From NCBI GenBank assembly GCA_910583615.1, contig CAJTXP010000012.1, positions 34,477 to 98,476 of the forward strand: a stretch of DNA of 64,000 nt, written 5' to 3'. Shown in pieces: positions 39,380-47,523 of this stretch (position 1 is its first letter; each line of letters opens with the position of its first letter). The position numbers and the translations under genes are program-made. The notes beneath the pieces are model-generated. The model was not told where the DNA came from. It ran no database searches and saw only the letters and a list, made by a program, of their open reading frames with translations. This DNA is from an uncultured Lachnospiraceae bacterium (GTDB lineage Bacteria; Bacillota; Clostridia; Lachnospirales; Lachnospiraceae).

Positions 39380-39742
39380 ATGATGGACATTCTGCTGGAT
39401 GCTTCCGGCGATCTGTGCATATCGGAAAGCGGTGATCTGAAACTGGAGGATTCCGTGGCGCAGAAAATCCGGATCCGGCTGCTCTGGTTTGAGGGAGAGT
39501 GGCGCTGGGATACGGAGGAAGGGATTCCATGGTTCGGTCTGGCCGTCAAAAATCCGGATACGGATCACTTCGAGAGTTTGATCCGGGAGCGGATCTTTGA
39601 AGTGGAAGAAGTGACGGAAGTAAAGGAAGTATCGGTCACATACGACCGGAAGACCAGAGACGCCGTAATCCGCTATACGGCGCTTACAGATTTTGAAAAG
39701 ATCAGAGAGGAGGTGCGGATCCGGTGCCTGATTACGGAGTAA
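39380..39742 (+). CDS. Baseplate wedge protein, gp25/DUF2634-like
   Basis: 120 aa. The small alpha-beta wedge fold shows VAQKIRIRLLWFEGEWRWDT and G-I-P-W-F, a conserved stretch of gpW/gp25 relatives in Firmicutes phages. It overlaps the gpJ gene by 19 nt. ATG 39383 is an equal alternative start. Confidence 0.76.
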   Translation: MMDILLDASGDLCISESGDLKLEDSVAQKIRIRLLWFEGEWRWDTEEGIPWFGLAVKNPDTDHFESLIRERIFEVEEVTEVKEVSVTYDRKTRDAVIRYTALTDFEKIREEVRIRCLITE

Positions 39743-41172
39743 CAGAAAAAGGATTTGTTCTGAAGCGGATGGACACGATTCTGGAGGAGGTCCATGGGGA
39801 ACTGACAGAGGGCTACGGCGTGGACACCAGACTTCTGCGGCCGTCCTTTCTGGATGTGCTGGTGACCACGTTCTGCGGACAGATTGCGGACCTGTGGGAG
39901 ACGGCGCAGGACAACTATTATGCCAAATATCCCACCATGGCGGACGGCGTCAACCTGGATCATGCGGTCCAGTACGGCGGGATCCGCAGGAAAGCCGCAC
40001 AGAAAACCTGCTATCCCCTGCACTGCACCGGAAGGGACGGCACGTTTGTCCGTTCCGGCGTCATTGTGGCGACGGATACCAATCCGGAAATACGGCTTAC
40101 GTCTCCGGAGTTCCAGATCACAAGAAGCTCCTGCAATGGGGCGTCCATAAGGGTTGCGGCGGCTCATGCGGGCGTCTATACGATTGCAGTCAACGGAGTA
40201 CAGTACAGCTTCTCCAGTACGGCAGGGACGGAGGAAGACATCCTTGTGGGCCTTAAGGAAGCGGTGACGGATGAATCCTATGAACTGCAGATAAAAGACG
40301 GCAGGCTGATTCTTACGGACACCATGAAGACCAGGAACAATGCGCTGGTCCTGTCGGAAAACCTGACCACGGATCAGGTGACGACGATCGCCGGTTTTTA
40401 TACGGAAAGTTACGGGAAGGTGATCCTGCCGTACGGGATCATCCGGAAGATGGTCAACAACATCCCCGGATTTGAGTCCGTGACCAATCTGCTGGAGCCG
40501 GTGTACGGCAGGCTGCAGGAAACGGACATCGAGCTTCGGCAGGCCTACATTGCGAAATCAGCGCTCCGGTCCAATACCATGGTGGACAGCATCATATCGG
40601 AGCTTCTGAACAATGTGGCGGACATCGAATCCGCATCCGGATACGAAAATGACACGGATGTAACCGATGCAAGAGGCCTCCCGCCCCACAGTGTGGAGAT
40701 CATTGTGGAAGGCGGGGATGAACAGGAGATCGCCTCCGCCATCCTGATGCGGAAGGCGGGCGGGATCTGGACGCACGGGAATGTGAAGGTATCCGTGCCC
40801 ACCGCCTATGGAGACTCCGTGGATATCCGTTTCAACCGTCCGGAGCGGGTCCATGCATGGCTGAAGGTGAAGCTGAAGGGCGATGCCGCAAGGCTTCCGG
40901 TGAATTATGCGGAGCTGGCCATTGCGTCGATCGTGGAGGACGGAAGTCAGATGGTGGCCGGCACCAGCCTGATTACGCAGCTTCTGCATGACGGAATCTA
41001 CGGAAGGGTGGCGGGAATCACCCGGGTGGATGTGCTGACCGCTCATTCCACGGACCGGATGTATGTTCCGGCGGCGGATGATTACAGTGAAAAAAACATC
41101 ATGGTGTCGACCAGACAGAAGATATCCATTGATGAAACCAGAATCGAGGTGACATTCGATGCAGACGAATAA
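39724..41172 (+). CDS. Baseplate J (gp47-like) protein
   Basis: 482 aa from GTG 39724 (GAGAGGAGGTG upstream). N-terminal YGVTEKGFVLKRMDTILEEV and ATFCGQ-like helix, middle beta domain, and C-terminal ELAIASIVEDGSQMVAGTSL are typical of gpJ. It forms the wedge that links baseplate to sheath. It overlaps the DUF2612 gene by 14 nt. Confidence 0.85.
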   Translation: MPDYGVTEKGFVLKRMDTILEEVHGELTEGYGVDTRLLRPSFLDVLVTTFCGQIADLWETAQDNYYAKYPTMADGVNLDHAVQYGGIRRKAAQKTCYPLHCTGRDGTFVRSGVIVATDTNPEIRLTSPEFQITRSSCNGASIRVAAAHAGVYTIAVNGVQYSFSSTAGTEEDILVGLKEAVTDESYELQIKDGRLILTDTMKTRNNALVLSENLTTDQVTTIAGFYTESYGKVILPYGIIRKMVNNIPGFESVTNLLEPVYGRLQETDIELRQAYIAKSALRSNTMVDSIISELLNNVADIESASGYENDTDVTDARGLPPHSVEIIVEGGDEQEIASAILMRKAGGIWTHGNVKVSVPTAYGDSVDIRFNRPERVHAWLKVKLKGDAARLPVNYAELAIASIVEDGSQMVAGTSLITQLLHDGIYGRVAGITRVDVLTAHSTDRMYVPAADDYSEKNIMVSTRQKISIDETRIEVTFDADE

Positions 41173-42175
41173 ACCGGTGTCAAAAAGCATGATGCCCGGG
41201 GAGCGTCTGGCTTCTGCATGGATCCGGGACATGCCGCAGCAGTTTCAGGAAAAACGGAATATCGGGATCCTGATCCATGCACTGGCACGGCAGATGGAAG
41301 AGGTTGAAATGGTGTTTGGAGAGATCAACACGCTTACGGACATCCATACGGCCCGTGGGAAGAACCTTGATTATGTCGGGGACATTGTATGCATGAGCCG
41401 GAAGGAGGCCGGAGAGCTGATCAACAGAAGATTTCCGGAGCCGGTGATATCGGATGAACGGTACCGGGAATATCTGCAGTATCAGGTGCTGCGCAATACG
41501 AGTGACTGTACCTATGCGGACATCATGAAGGCGATTGACCTTCTGTGGGATGTGGACAGGGCCAGGTACTATGAGCGGGAAGACCGGCCGGCCACCATCT
41601 TTATCGGCCTTCCTGCGGTGGATATCGAGGAAGAGGACCCGGCGGAAGGAAAGCCTCAGATTCTGAAGCCGGGAGGAGTCGGTTTTGTCTATACGGTGCA
41701 GTATGGAATCAGAGCGGATCACACAGGAATGGAAAGGGTGATCTTTTCACGCCTGAATCTTCATGTATGGTTCCGGTTTTTTGACATGCGGCTTCTGGAC
41801 GGGAAATGGATTCTGGATGGTTCGGTGCATCTGGGACAGAGGCCCGGGTGTCAGATGAAGGCTGCTGTCATATGCGGAATGATACCGGCCCGGTATACGG
41901 AGGTGATGGAGTTGTCCGGCATCCTGTTTTTTATGAAATTTCCGGATGTTCAGATGCTGCATGAATTCGGAGTGAAGATAAAAACGGCTGTCCGCTCATC
42001 CGCCGTATGGAACATGAAAGCGGAGAAGATGCGGATCTGGATTCCGCTGCCGGAATACGGGACAGTGAAAAGTGATTTTGTCACCATAAAGAAAAATCTG
42101 TGGCAACTGGATGGCCTGGTGATGTTGAACGGCTCCAGACTTCTGGATGCGGAAATGAGAAAGGAGAGATTATAG
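41159..42175 (+). CDS. Tail protein, DUF2612 family (gpI-like position)
   Basis: 338 aa. The first about 130 residues (LIHALARQMEEVEMVFGEIN; ARGKNLDYVGDIVCMSRKEA; Y-R-E-Y-L-Q-Y-Q-V-L-R-N) match DUF2612, which replaces P2 gpI in many Firmicutes myoviruses. The C-terminal part is beta-rich and bears a duplicated W-x-x-D-G-x-x-x-L-[ND]-G unit near 215-225 and again near 320, probably a fibre-attachment surface. Confidence 0.78.
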   Translation: MQTNKPVSKSMMPGERLASAWIRDMPQQFQEKRNIGILIHALARQMEEVEMVFGEINTLTDIHTARGKNLDYVGDIVCMSRKEAGELINRRFPEPVISDERYREYLQYQVLRNTSDCTYADIMKAIDLLWDVDRARYYEREDRPATIFIGLPAVDIEEEDPAEGKPQILKPGGVGFVYTVQYGIRADHTGMERVIFSRLNLHVWFRFFDMRLLDGKWILDGSVHLGQRPGCQMKAAVICGMIPARYTEVMELSGILFFMKFPDVQMLHEFGVKIKTAVRSSAVWNMKAEKMRIWIPLPEYGTVKSDFVTIKKNLWQLDGLVMLNGSRLLDAEMRKERL

Positions 42176-42176
42176 A

Positions 42177-42557
42177 ATGGCAGATGCAGTAGTGACCCTG
42201 AAGGCAAGAAAAAAGATGGTACAGGCACGGGCCGGGGTGATTACACTTCCGCCGATCGTCGGAATGGTATTTGGCACCGGAGGGGTGGACGCATCCGGGG
42301 TGCCGGTTGTTCCGTCTGGAAATGATGAAAGTCTGAAGCAGGAGATTTTCCGGAAGGAAGTGGACAGCTACACGTTTACAGATGATACGACCTGCCGATA
42401 TCTGTGTACGCTGGCAGTGAATGAGTGTGCGAATGAGGATATCAGTGAGATTGGTCTGTATGACTCAGATGGCGATCTCATAGCCGTCAAAACATTTAAG
42501 GCAAAGGGCAAGGATGCGGATCTGGAGATGACGTTTCAGATCGATGATATTTTCTGA
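42177..42557 (+). CDS. Small tail/fibre-connector protein
   Basis: 126 aa, AAAGGAGAG upstream. Beta-rich (CRYLCTLAVNECANEDISEI; GLYDSDGDLIAVKTFKAKGK), similar to the collar-type fibre N-terminal domains that carry E-x-G-L-Y-D-x-D-G-x-L-I-A. It probably links DUF2612 to the fibre encoded next. Confidence 0.65.
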   Translation: MADAVVTLKARKKMVQARAGVITLPPIVGMVFGTGGVDASGVPVVPSGNDESLKQEIFRKEVDSYTFTDDTTCRYLCTLAVNECANEDISEIGLYDSDGDLIAVKTFKAKGKDADLEMTFQIDDIF

Positions 42558-42575
42558 CAGGAGGGATGACAGAAT

Positions 42576-43511
42576 ATGAAACCTTATACAGAGAGTGAAC
42601 CGGTGTTTTCGGAATCCATACAGGTAACGGAGCCGACGGACCCGGCTCATGCGGACAACATCAATGCAGGACCGAAGCAGCTGCTGCAGAATACGCTGGT
42701 GAATAAGAAGGAGATCGAAGATCTGAAGCAGGGAAACAACGAAGTGGAGTTTGACGATACGGTTATCCCGGGCGAAGGGGAAGGGCCCGGAGAGGTTCCG
42801 GATCCGGCAGAGGCGCTGGAGCAGATCACGTCCGGGAAATCGGTCCCGGCCCTGATCGGCCATATCAAAAGGACGCTGACGGGGCTCCTGCCGCTGTCAC
42901 AGAGGGCGCTGAATATCGCCATGGGGAAGAGCCGGGCATGGGTGTTTGCCACGGTGGAGGACCTGGACGCATGGCTGGCAGTACCAGCGAATGTGAAACA
43001 GTTGAATATTGGAGATAATTTTTATATTACAGCGGTGGATGTACCGGATTACTGGTGGGATGGCACACAGAAACAGAAGCTGGAAACGCAGAAGGTGGAT
43101 CTGACCACCTATGACCAGAGGATCAGTCAACTAAATGAGAATATTTCTTCCCACAATCACGACGGCCGTTATCTTCCGCCTGTCTGGAATAATTACGATG
43201 TAACGATATATACAAACAATTTTCAGGGAAGTATATATGTGTATAAACGTAATGGCGGTTATAAACAAATCCTTATTCAGGGATCACTGCTCGCAAATCT
43301 TGCGGCAGATACTGGTGGAAGATATATAGGAAATATTCCTGATGGTGCAAAACCTGATGTTCATTTGATTTTCCCTGGAATAACAAAAAAGGGAAAAAAC
43401 ATATGGATCCATATTATCGAAAATGGCGAAATATATATAGAAAACTACAGCCTGAATGCAGCCGTACTGGAGAAAAATGACCACTTCGAAATCGCAAACG
43501 TATATTATTGA
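42576..43511 (+). CDS. Tail fibre / receptor-binding protein
   Basis: 311 aa. The N-terminus (MKPYTESEPVFSESIQVTEP; TDPAHADNINAGPKQLLQNT) is the common Lachnospiraceae prophage fibre anchor, followed by a helical shaft. From about residue 195 the DNA becomes visibly AT-richer with different codon use (AAT, ATA, TAT), and the protein ends in a beta-rich, Tyr/Asn-rich domain (VTIYTNNFQGSIYVYKRNGG). That end is probably an exchanged receptor-binding module. No assembly chaperone gene follows. Confidence 0.72.
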   Translation: MKPYTESEPVFSESIQVTEPTDPAHADNINAGPKQLLQNTLVNKKEIEDLKQGNNEVEFDDTVIPGEGEGPGEVPDPAEALEQITSGKSVPALIGHIKRTLTGLLPLSQRALNIAMGKSRAWVFATVEDLDAWLAVPANVKQLNIGDNFYITAVDVPDYWWDGTQKQKLETQKVDLTTYDQRISQLNENISSHNHDGRYLPPVWNNYDVTIYTNNFQGSIYVYKRNGGYKQILIQGSLLANLAADTGGRYIGNIPDGAKPDVHLIFPGITKKGKNIWIHIIENGEIYIENYSLNAAVLEKNDHFEIANVYY

Positions 43512-43518
43512 TTACCGG

Positions 43519-43567
43519 AATTACAACAACATAGATTTAAGAAATGCAATTTCTTCCTGTTGTAATT
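43519..43567 (+). repeat. Nested hairpin after the tail fibre gene
   Basis: Outer stem AATTACAACA (43519-43528)/TGTTGTAATT (43558-43567) and inner stem AAGAAAT (43539-43545)/ATTTCTT (43549-43555) with loop GCA are both perfect. No T tract follows, so it is an RNA or DNA structure rather than a plain terminator. The rest of 43512-43704 holds no ORF. Confidence 0.55.
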
Positions 43568-43653
43568 GCACCATTTAGTTTAAGAAAGGAAAGGGGGCGT
43601 TGCCCATGGGGTGAGAGGACACCCGAAAATCTGAATACTTATCTTAATTAACA

Positions 43654-43680
43654 GGCTTCCGGATCCGGGAGTCTTTTATT
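43654..43680 (+). terminator. Weak terminator before the lysis genes
   Basis: GGCTTCCGGATCCGGGAGTC forms a compact stem (CTTCC/GGGAG around GGATCC, one T-G pair), followed by TTTTATTATTTT. It points with late transcription and ends 25 nt before the XhlA-like start. Confidence 0.45.
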
Positions 43681-43704
43681 ATTTTGTGGAAGGAGGGGAT
43701 ACAG

Positions 43705-44034
43705 TTGGATAATGCAATTTCGAGAGCAGAACATGAAGAATTTCGCAGAAGTATGGAACTGGCGAATGAAAATCTGGCCAGCGAAAACCGGCGTCAGAAC
43801 CGACGTCTTGACATTCTGGAGGAAAACGCAAAGCAGAATACGGCAATGGTGGCCAACGTGGAACGCCTGGCTGTCAACATGGAAAACATGCTGAAGGTTC
43901 AGGAGCAGCAGGGAGATCGTTTGGAAGCACTGGAAAGCAGAGACGGAGAAAAGTGGAGATCGGCCGCAGGTTATGTTCTTACCGTTGTTCTTGGTATTGT
44001 GATCGGCTTTGTGTTTAAACAGATTGGAATGTAA
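43705..44034 (+). CDS. xhlA: XhlA-like holin-associated protein
   Basis: 109 aa from TTG 43705 (AAGGAGGGG upstream). An amphipathic N-terminus, a long coiled coil with heptads (RLDILEENAKQNTAMVANVE) and one C-terminal membrane helix (YVLTVVLGIVIGFVF) give the XhlA topology. It probably helps the holin form membrane lesions for amidase release. Confidence 0.75.
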   Translation: MDNAISRAEHEEFRRSMELANENLASENRRQNRRLDILEENAKQNTAMVANVERLAVNMENMLKVQEQQGDRLEALESRDGEKWRSAAGYVLTVVLGIVIGFVFKQIGM

Positions 44035-44074
44035 CACATATATCATTTAACTGAAAAGAAAGAGAGGACAGAAA

Positions 44075-44404
44075 TTGGTAAATAATGTAGAACTTTTAAT
44101 GCAGTACATAACGTATCTGCTCATGGCGATCGGAGGATTGGCCTTTGTGGTGGCCGTGATTGTGCAGGTGATTAAAGAGATGCCTTGGTTCCGCAGGCTC
44201 CAGACCAGTGCGGTGGCTTTGGTGGTGTCAGTAATCGTGTGTCTGTTGGCGGTAGCTATTATTTGTCAGCTCCTTAAAATTACGACTATCTGGCATTATT
44301 GGGTCGGTGCTGTTATCGCTGCATTTATCGTATACTTGGTGGCAACCGGGGGATGGGAGCGGGTCACGGCGATCTGGAAGCGGACAAAATACAACAGAAA
44401 ATAA
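44075..44404 (+). CDS. Holin-like membrane protein
   Basis: 109 aa from TTG 44075 (AAGAGAGGA upstream). Three hydrophobic segments (about 9-31, 44-66 and 75-92) and a basic C-terminus (KRTKYNRK). It lies between the XhlA-like and amidase genes, so it is the likely holin. The specific holin family is not identified. Confidence 0.72.
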   Translation: MVNNVELLMQYITYLLMAIGGLAFVVAVIVQVIKEMPWFRRLQTSAVALVVSVIVCLLAVAIICQLLKITTIWHYWVGAVIAAFIVYLVATGGWERVTAIWKRTKYNRK

Positions 44405-44414
44405 TACAGATCAG

Positions 44415-44439
44415 GAGGGCGGGAAACCGTCCTCTTTTT
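44415..44439 (+). terminator. Intrinsic terminator between holin and amidase
   Basis: GAGGGCGG (44415-44422), loop GAAA, CCGTCCTC (44427-44434), then TTTTT: an 8-bp stem with a stable GNRA-type loop. It points with late transcription, 35 nt before the amidase start. Confidence 0.75.
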
Positions 44440-44474
44440 GTGCCGGCGCAATCGTCGGAGAAAGGAAGGAATAT

Positions 44475-45284
44475 ATGAAGATCATTTTGACAGTAGGACA
44501 CAGTATTCTGAAAACAGGGAGCTGCACCAGTGCAGACGGCCGGCCTTACGGCGGCGTGCTGGAATATGCCTATAACAAAAACATTGTGAATCGTATGGCG
44601 GAGTACCTGCGAAGTGTTGGACATAAAGTAGACGTGCTGGTCTGCCCGGAACTGCAATTCAGCCGTAGCACAGATGAAAAGGCGTACAAGCTTCAGCGGG
44701 TCAACAGCGGCGGCTACGATCTGGTGGCAGAACTGCACCTGAATGCATCTGCCCTGCACAATGCACGGGGCTGTGAGGTCCTGTATAAGACAGAAAAGGG
44801 AAAGAAGATCGCACAGCAGATTCAGGCGCGGCTGGCAACCATATTCCAAAACAGAGGCATACAGAAACGCAACAACCTGTACATGCTGAACAGCACGAAG
44901 CCGACGGCCATCATGCTGGAGACATTTTTCTGCGACAGTTCAGCAGACTGTGCTCTGGCCGAAAAAACGGATGTAGCGCATCTGATCGCGGAGGGAATCC
45001 ACGGCGGAAGCATCGCTAATGGTCAGCATGAATCTGCCGGTCCGGAGCTGACAGGAATGCTGTACCGTGTCCAGACCGGGGCATTTACGGTATGGAGGAA
45101 CGCCGAGAAAATGAAAGCAGAACTGCAGAAGAAAGGGTTCGGGGATGCGTTTATCGCGACTGTGGATCTGGGACAGCTTTTCTATCGAGTTCAGGTCGGT
45201 GCCTACAGCGTTAAGAGCAACGCAGAAAACATGAAGAAAAAGCTGCAGCAGGCCGGCTTTGATGCTCTGATCGTGCAGGCGTAA
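44475..45284 (+). CDS. Endolysin: N-acetylmuramoyl-L-alanine amidase with two SPOR repeats
   Basis: 269 aa from ATG 44475 (AAAGGAAGG upstream). Amidase_3 zinc fold: His9 (TVGHS), a Glu/His pair in the middle (VAELHLNAS) and the catalytic Glu in MLETFFC. After a short linker come two SPOR-like repeats (YRVQTGAFTVWRNAEKMKAE; YRVQVGAYSVKSNAENMKKK) that bind denuded glycan. No signal peptide, so it depends on the holin for export. Last phage gene before attR. Confidence 0.9.
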   Translation: MKIILTVGHSILKTGSCTSADGRPYGGVLEYAYNKNIVNRMAEYLRSVGHKVDVLVCPELQFSRSTDEKAYKLQRVNSGGYDLVAELHLNASALHNARGCEVLYKTEKGKKIAQQIQARLATIFQNRGIQKRNNLYMLNSTKPTAIMLETFFCDSSADCALAEKTDVAHLIAEGIHGGSIANGQHESAGPELTGMLYRVQTGAFTVWRNAEKMKAELQKKGFGDAFIATVDLGQLFYRVQVGAYSVKSNAENMKKKLQQAGFDALIVQA

Positions 45285-45345
45285 GGAGATAATGCATTGC
45301 ATATAAGGACGGTTTAAGATAAAATAAAGACAAGCCAATTTGTTG

Positions 45346-45371
45346 CGGTTAGCGACAAATTAGTAACAAAA
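45346..45371. other. attR attachment site
   Basis: CGGTTAGCGACAAATTAGTA plus ACAAAA, the partner of 2236-2261. The second TTAGCGACA unit of attL is degenerate here (TTAGTAACA), so the strand-exchange region most likely lies in the shared 12 bp CGGTTAGCGACA. Confidence 0.75.
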
Positions 45372-45413
45372 GCATCTGAAAAGTGTTGAATTTACAGTGT
45401 TTTCAGAAATATA

Positions 45414-45430
45414 TCTTAATCTTCTCTTAA
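45414..45430. promoter_or_regulatory. TCTTAA-N5-TCTTAA direct-repeat box (right copy)
   Basis: It is identical over 17 bp to 2108-2124 and in the same orientation. Here it ends 16 bp upstream of the -35 element of the DUF4352-like lipoprotein promoter, a usual place for a response-regulator activator. Confidence 0.55.
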
Positions 45431-45446
45431 TTTTCCGGAATAGGAT

Positions 45447-45475
45447 TTGACTTTCAGAACAGACAGTGATAAACT
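45447..45475 (+). promoter_or_regulatory. Promoter of the DUF4352-like lipoprotein gene
   Basis: TTGACT (45447-45452), 17-nt spacer, TAAACT (45470-45475). The transcript would start about 70 nt before the ATG at 45551. Confidence 0.78.
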
Positions 45476-45550
45476 GAAAAAAGCCGGTGCGTATCCAGGG
45501 ACGGAATATGAACTGCAGCCGGATATAAGGAATTTTGGAGGTTACAGGTG

Positions 45551-46060
45551 ATGAAAAGAATGAGACGAACGATGGCAGTACTGTTTATCCTGACCGTTCT
45601 GATGGTGTCAGGATGCGGGAAAAAGGATGGCTTTGGCGCGAATCAGAAGACATACTTTTTCAATTATAAAGTTGACAGTGCGTATGTATGCAGTGAATTT
45701 GAGGGATATACGCCTGCAGACGGGAATCAGATTCTCGTGGCGAGCGTAACAATCAAGAATACATTCAAAGAGCAGATCGAGATGTATGACACGGATTTCC
45801 AGGCGCAGTGGGGCGGAGCAGGAGACGATGATTTCAGCCTTCCCATTACGTTCGACGGTACGGAAGAGGGACTGGATCCTTTGACGGAAGAGCAGCTTCC
45901 GGGCATCTATACGATGGACAAAGGAGAGACGAGAACCGGACTCCTGGTGTTTGAAGTGCCGGAAGGGCTGCAGGATTTTTCCATTTCCTATATGGAGGCG
46001 TTTGATGATGACAGTACAGGAGATACATACTTTGTGAATTTTACGGCGGAGACAAAATAA
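45551..46060 (+). CDS. Lipoprotein with DUF4352-like immunoglobulin-type domain
   Basis: 169 aa from ATG 45551 (GGAGG upstream; GTG 45548 possible). Signal MKRMRRTMAVLFILTVLMVS ends at a lipobox V-S-G-C. The mature part is a beta sandwich (ILVASVTIKNTFKEQIEMYD; DKGETRTGLLVFEVPEGLQD) as in DUF4352 cell-surface proteins. It probably responds to envelope conditions, given the promoter box shared with the other lipoprotein gene left of the prophage. Function unknown. Confidence 0.75.
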   Translation: MKRMRRTMAVLFILTVLMVSGCGKKDGFGANQKTYFFNYKVDSAYVCSEFEGYTPADGNQILVASVTIKNTFKEQIEMYDTDFQAQWGGAGDDDFSLPITFDGTEEGLDPLTEEQLPGIYTMDKGETRTGLLVFEVPEGLQDFSISYMEAFDDDSTGDTYFVNFTAETK

Positions 46061-46096
46061 GCGCTGTATGAGGCACAGCCTGGACAGAATATCATA

Positions 46097-46144
46097 AGGG
46101 GATGCACGACACAGAATATGTGGATCGGGCATCCCCTGTTTTAT
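46097..46144 (+). terminator. Terminator after the lipoprotein gene
   Basis: AGGGGATGC (46097-46105) pairs with GCATCCCCT (46129-46137), followed by GTTTTATAAA. Confidence 0.75.
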
Positions 46145-46219
46145 AAATATAAAATAAAAAAGCTGTCATGGAAACAGGGATTTTATGGGGAATTTACGAA
46201 AGTCCCGTAGAAAGGGAGG

Positions 46220-46244
46220 ATGCCGGGTGCTGCTCACCCGGCAT
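46220..46244. repeat. Perfect 10-bp hairpin upstream of yqeG
   Basis: ATGCCGGGTG, loop CTGCT, CACCCGGCAT. There is no T tract on either strand, so it may be a second weak terminator or an mRNA leader structure. The remaining sequence 46145-46394 shows no ORF or clear promoter. Confidence 0.5.
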
Positions 46245-46394
46245 ATTATGAAAAAGTTTATTTAAAAGTATTAGCTGACTGGCCTCTGTTGTTGATGGTT
46301 TTATTATATGGAAAAGAAATGAAGGAATCATGTGCATACAATGAACCTTTTTTAAAAGAAAGGTGAACAATTTATGAACGAAGGAGGATTTGCA

Positions 46395-46889
46395 ATGTTT
46401 ACAAAGCAGTTGTATCCGGACGAAGTAACCGCATCCGTATATGGTCTTAACTGGGAGCGGCTTTCGGTGCAGTACAGGGGGGTGATTTTTGATATAGACA
46501 ATACACTGGTGCCCCACGGCGCTCCGGCTGATGAAAAGGCGATTCGCCTTTTTCAGCGTCTTCACGACCTGGGAATGAAAACTCTGCTGGTATCCAATAA
46601 TAAAGAAGCGAGGGTAAGTTCCTTTGCGGCGCCTCTGAAAACGGATTATGTATATAAGGCGGGAAAACCAAAGAAAGCGGGATACGAAAGGGCGGTAGAA
46701 AAGCTTGGGTTAAAGCCGGAGCATATTCTGTTTATCGGAGATCAGGTTTTTACGGACATATGGGGGGCGAACCGGGCAGGTATGCATACGTTGCTGACAG
46801 AACCGGTGGATCCGTCAACGGATGAGATTCAGATCGTGGTGAAGAGGTGGTTTGAAAAGCCTTTTCGGAAGGCGTTTGCCATTCGCTGA
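46395..46889 (+). CDS. yqeG: YqeG-family HAD phosphatase
   Basis: 164 aa from ATG 46395 (GAAGGAGGA upstream). HAD motif I Asp33-x-Asp35-x-Thr37 (FDIDNTLV), motif II LVSNN, Lys in KAGKPKKAGY and motif III IGDQVFTDIWGANR. The family (class IIIA HAD, related to mitochondrial PGP phosphatase) is near-universal in Firmicutes; the physiological substrate is uncertain, with phosphatidylglycerophosphate the leading suggestion. Confidence 0.9.
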   Translation: MFTKQLYPDEVTASVYGLNWERLSVQYRGVIFDIDNTLVPHGAPADEKAIRLFQRLHDLGMKTLLVSNNKEARVSSFAAPLKTDYVYKAGKPKKAGYERAVEKLGLKPEHILFIGDQVFTDIWGANRAGMHTLLTEPVDPSTDEIQIVVKRWFEKPFRKAFAIR

Positions 46890-46941
46890 AAAACATAGTA
46901 TACTATGCACCAGAAAAATATGTGAAAAGGAGCAGGAGAAC

Positions 46942-47520
46942 ATGAAAGAACTGTGGGATATGTTTTGGGCTTTTGCAAGGATCGGCGGACTGACTTTTGG
47001 CGGCGGTTATGCCATGCTCCCCATGCTGCAAAGAGAAGTGGTGGAAAAGCATGGATGGGCGACGGAGGAAGAACTGGCAGATTATTATGCCATCGGGCAG
47101 TGTACTCCCGGCGTCATTGCCGTAAACACAGCGACTTTTATCGGGTATCGTCAGGCGGGTATTATCGGCGGGATCGTGGCAACACTGGGAGTAGTTTTCC
47201 CGTCTGTCGTGATTATAACGGTCATCGCCGCATTTTTGACAAATTTTTCAGAGCTTCGGGTGATCCAGTATGCCTTTGAAGGCATCCGGGTCTGTGTCTG
47301 TGTGCTGATTTTCAATGCTGTACAGAAGCTCTGGAAAAAGTCGGTGGTCGATCAGCCAACCGCGGCGGTTTTTCTGCTGGTATTTTTGATTTCGGCAGGA
47401 CTTGCCGTGGGACAGAGCTTTTATCCGGAGCTGTTTTCTGTCTCGCCAATCGTTTATGTCGTCATTGCCGGCGTGGCAGGGGTGATCCTGCATGGCGGAA
47501 ACGGAAAGAAGGAGGCGTAA
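46942..47520 (+). CDS. Chromate transporter (short CHR protein), subunit 1
   Basis: 192 aa from ATG 46942 (AAAAGGAGCAGGAG upstream). One CHR domain with about six membrane segments and the signatures FGGGYAMLPMLQRE and QCTPGVIAVNTATFIGYRQ. Short CHR proteins work as adjacent pairs; the partner follows after 3 nt. It may export chromate or another oxyanion. Confidence 0.87.
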   Translation: MKELWDMFWAFARIGGLTFGGGYAMLPMLQREVVEKHGWATEEELADYYAIGQCTPGVIAVNTATFIGYRQAGIIGGIVATLGVVFPSVVIITVIAAFLTNFSELRVIQYAFEGIRVCVCVLIFNAVQKLWKKSVVDQPTAAVFLLVFLISAGLAVGQSFYPELFSVSPIVYVVIAGVAGVILHGGNGKKEA

Positions 47521-47523
47521 GGG

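Larger units (their letters stand above)
2236..45371. mobile_element. Complete temperate myovirus prophage (about 43 kb)
   Basis: The element is bounded by 26-bp imperfect repeats, with integrase at the left edge and lysis genes at the right edge. The modules follow the order lysogeny, early, replication, late regulator, packaging, head, contractile tail, fibre, holin/amidase. Sheath (DUF3383-like) and tube (DUF3277-like) genes show a contractile tail. No essential morphogenesis gene is obviously broken, so the prophage looks potentially active. It lies between two lipoprotein genes and disrupts no gene that can be seen. Confidence 0.93.

Noticed and set aside
42576..43704. Diversity-generating retroelement acting on the tail fibre
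   Set aside because: No reverse transcriptase gene or template repeat is present; the AT-rich fibre tip is better explained by module exchange.
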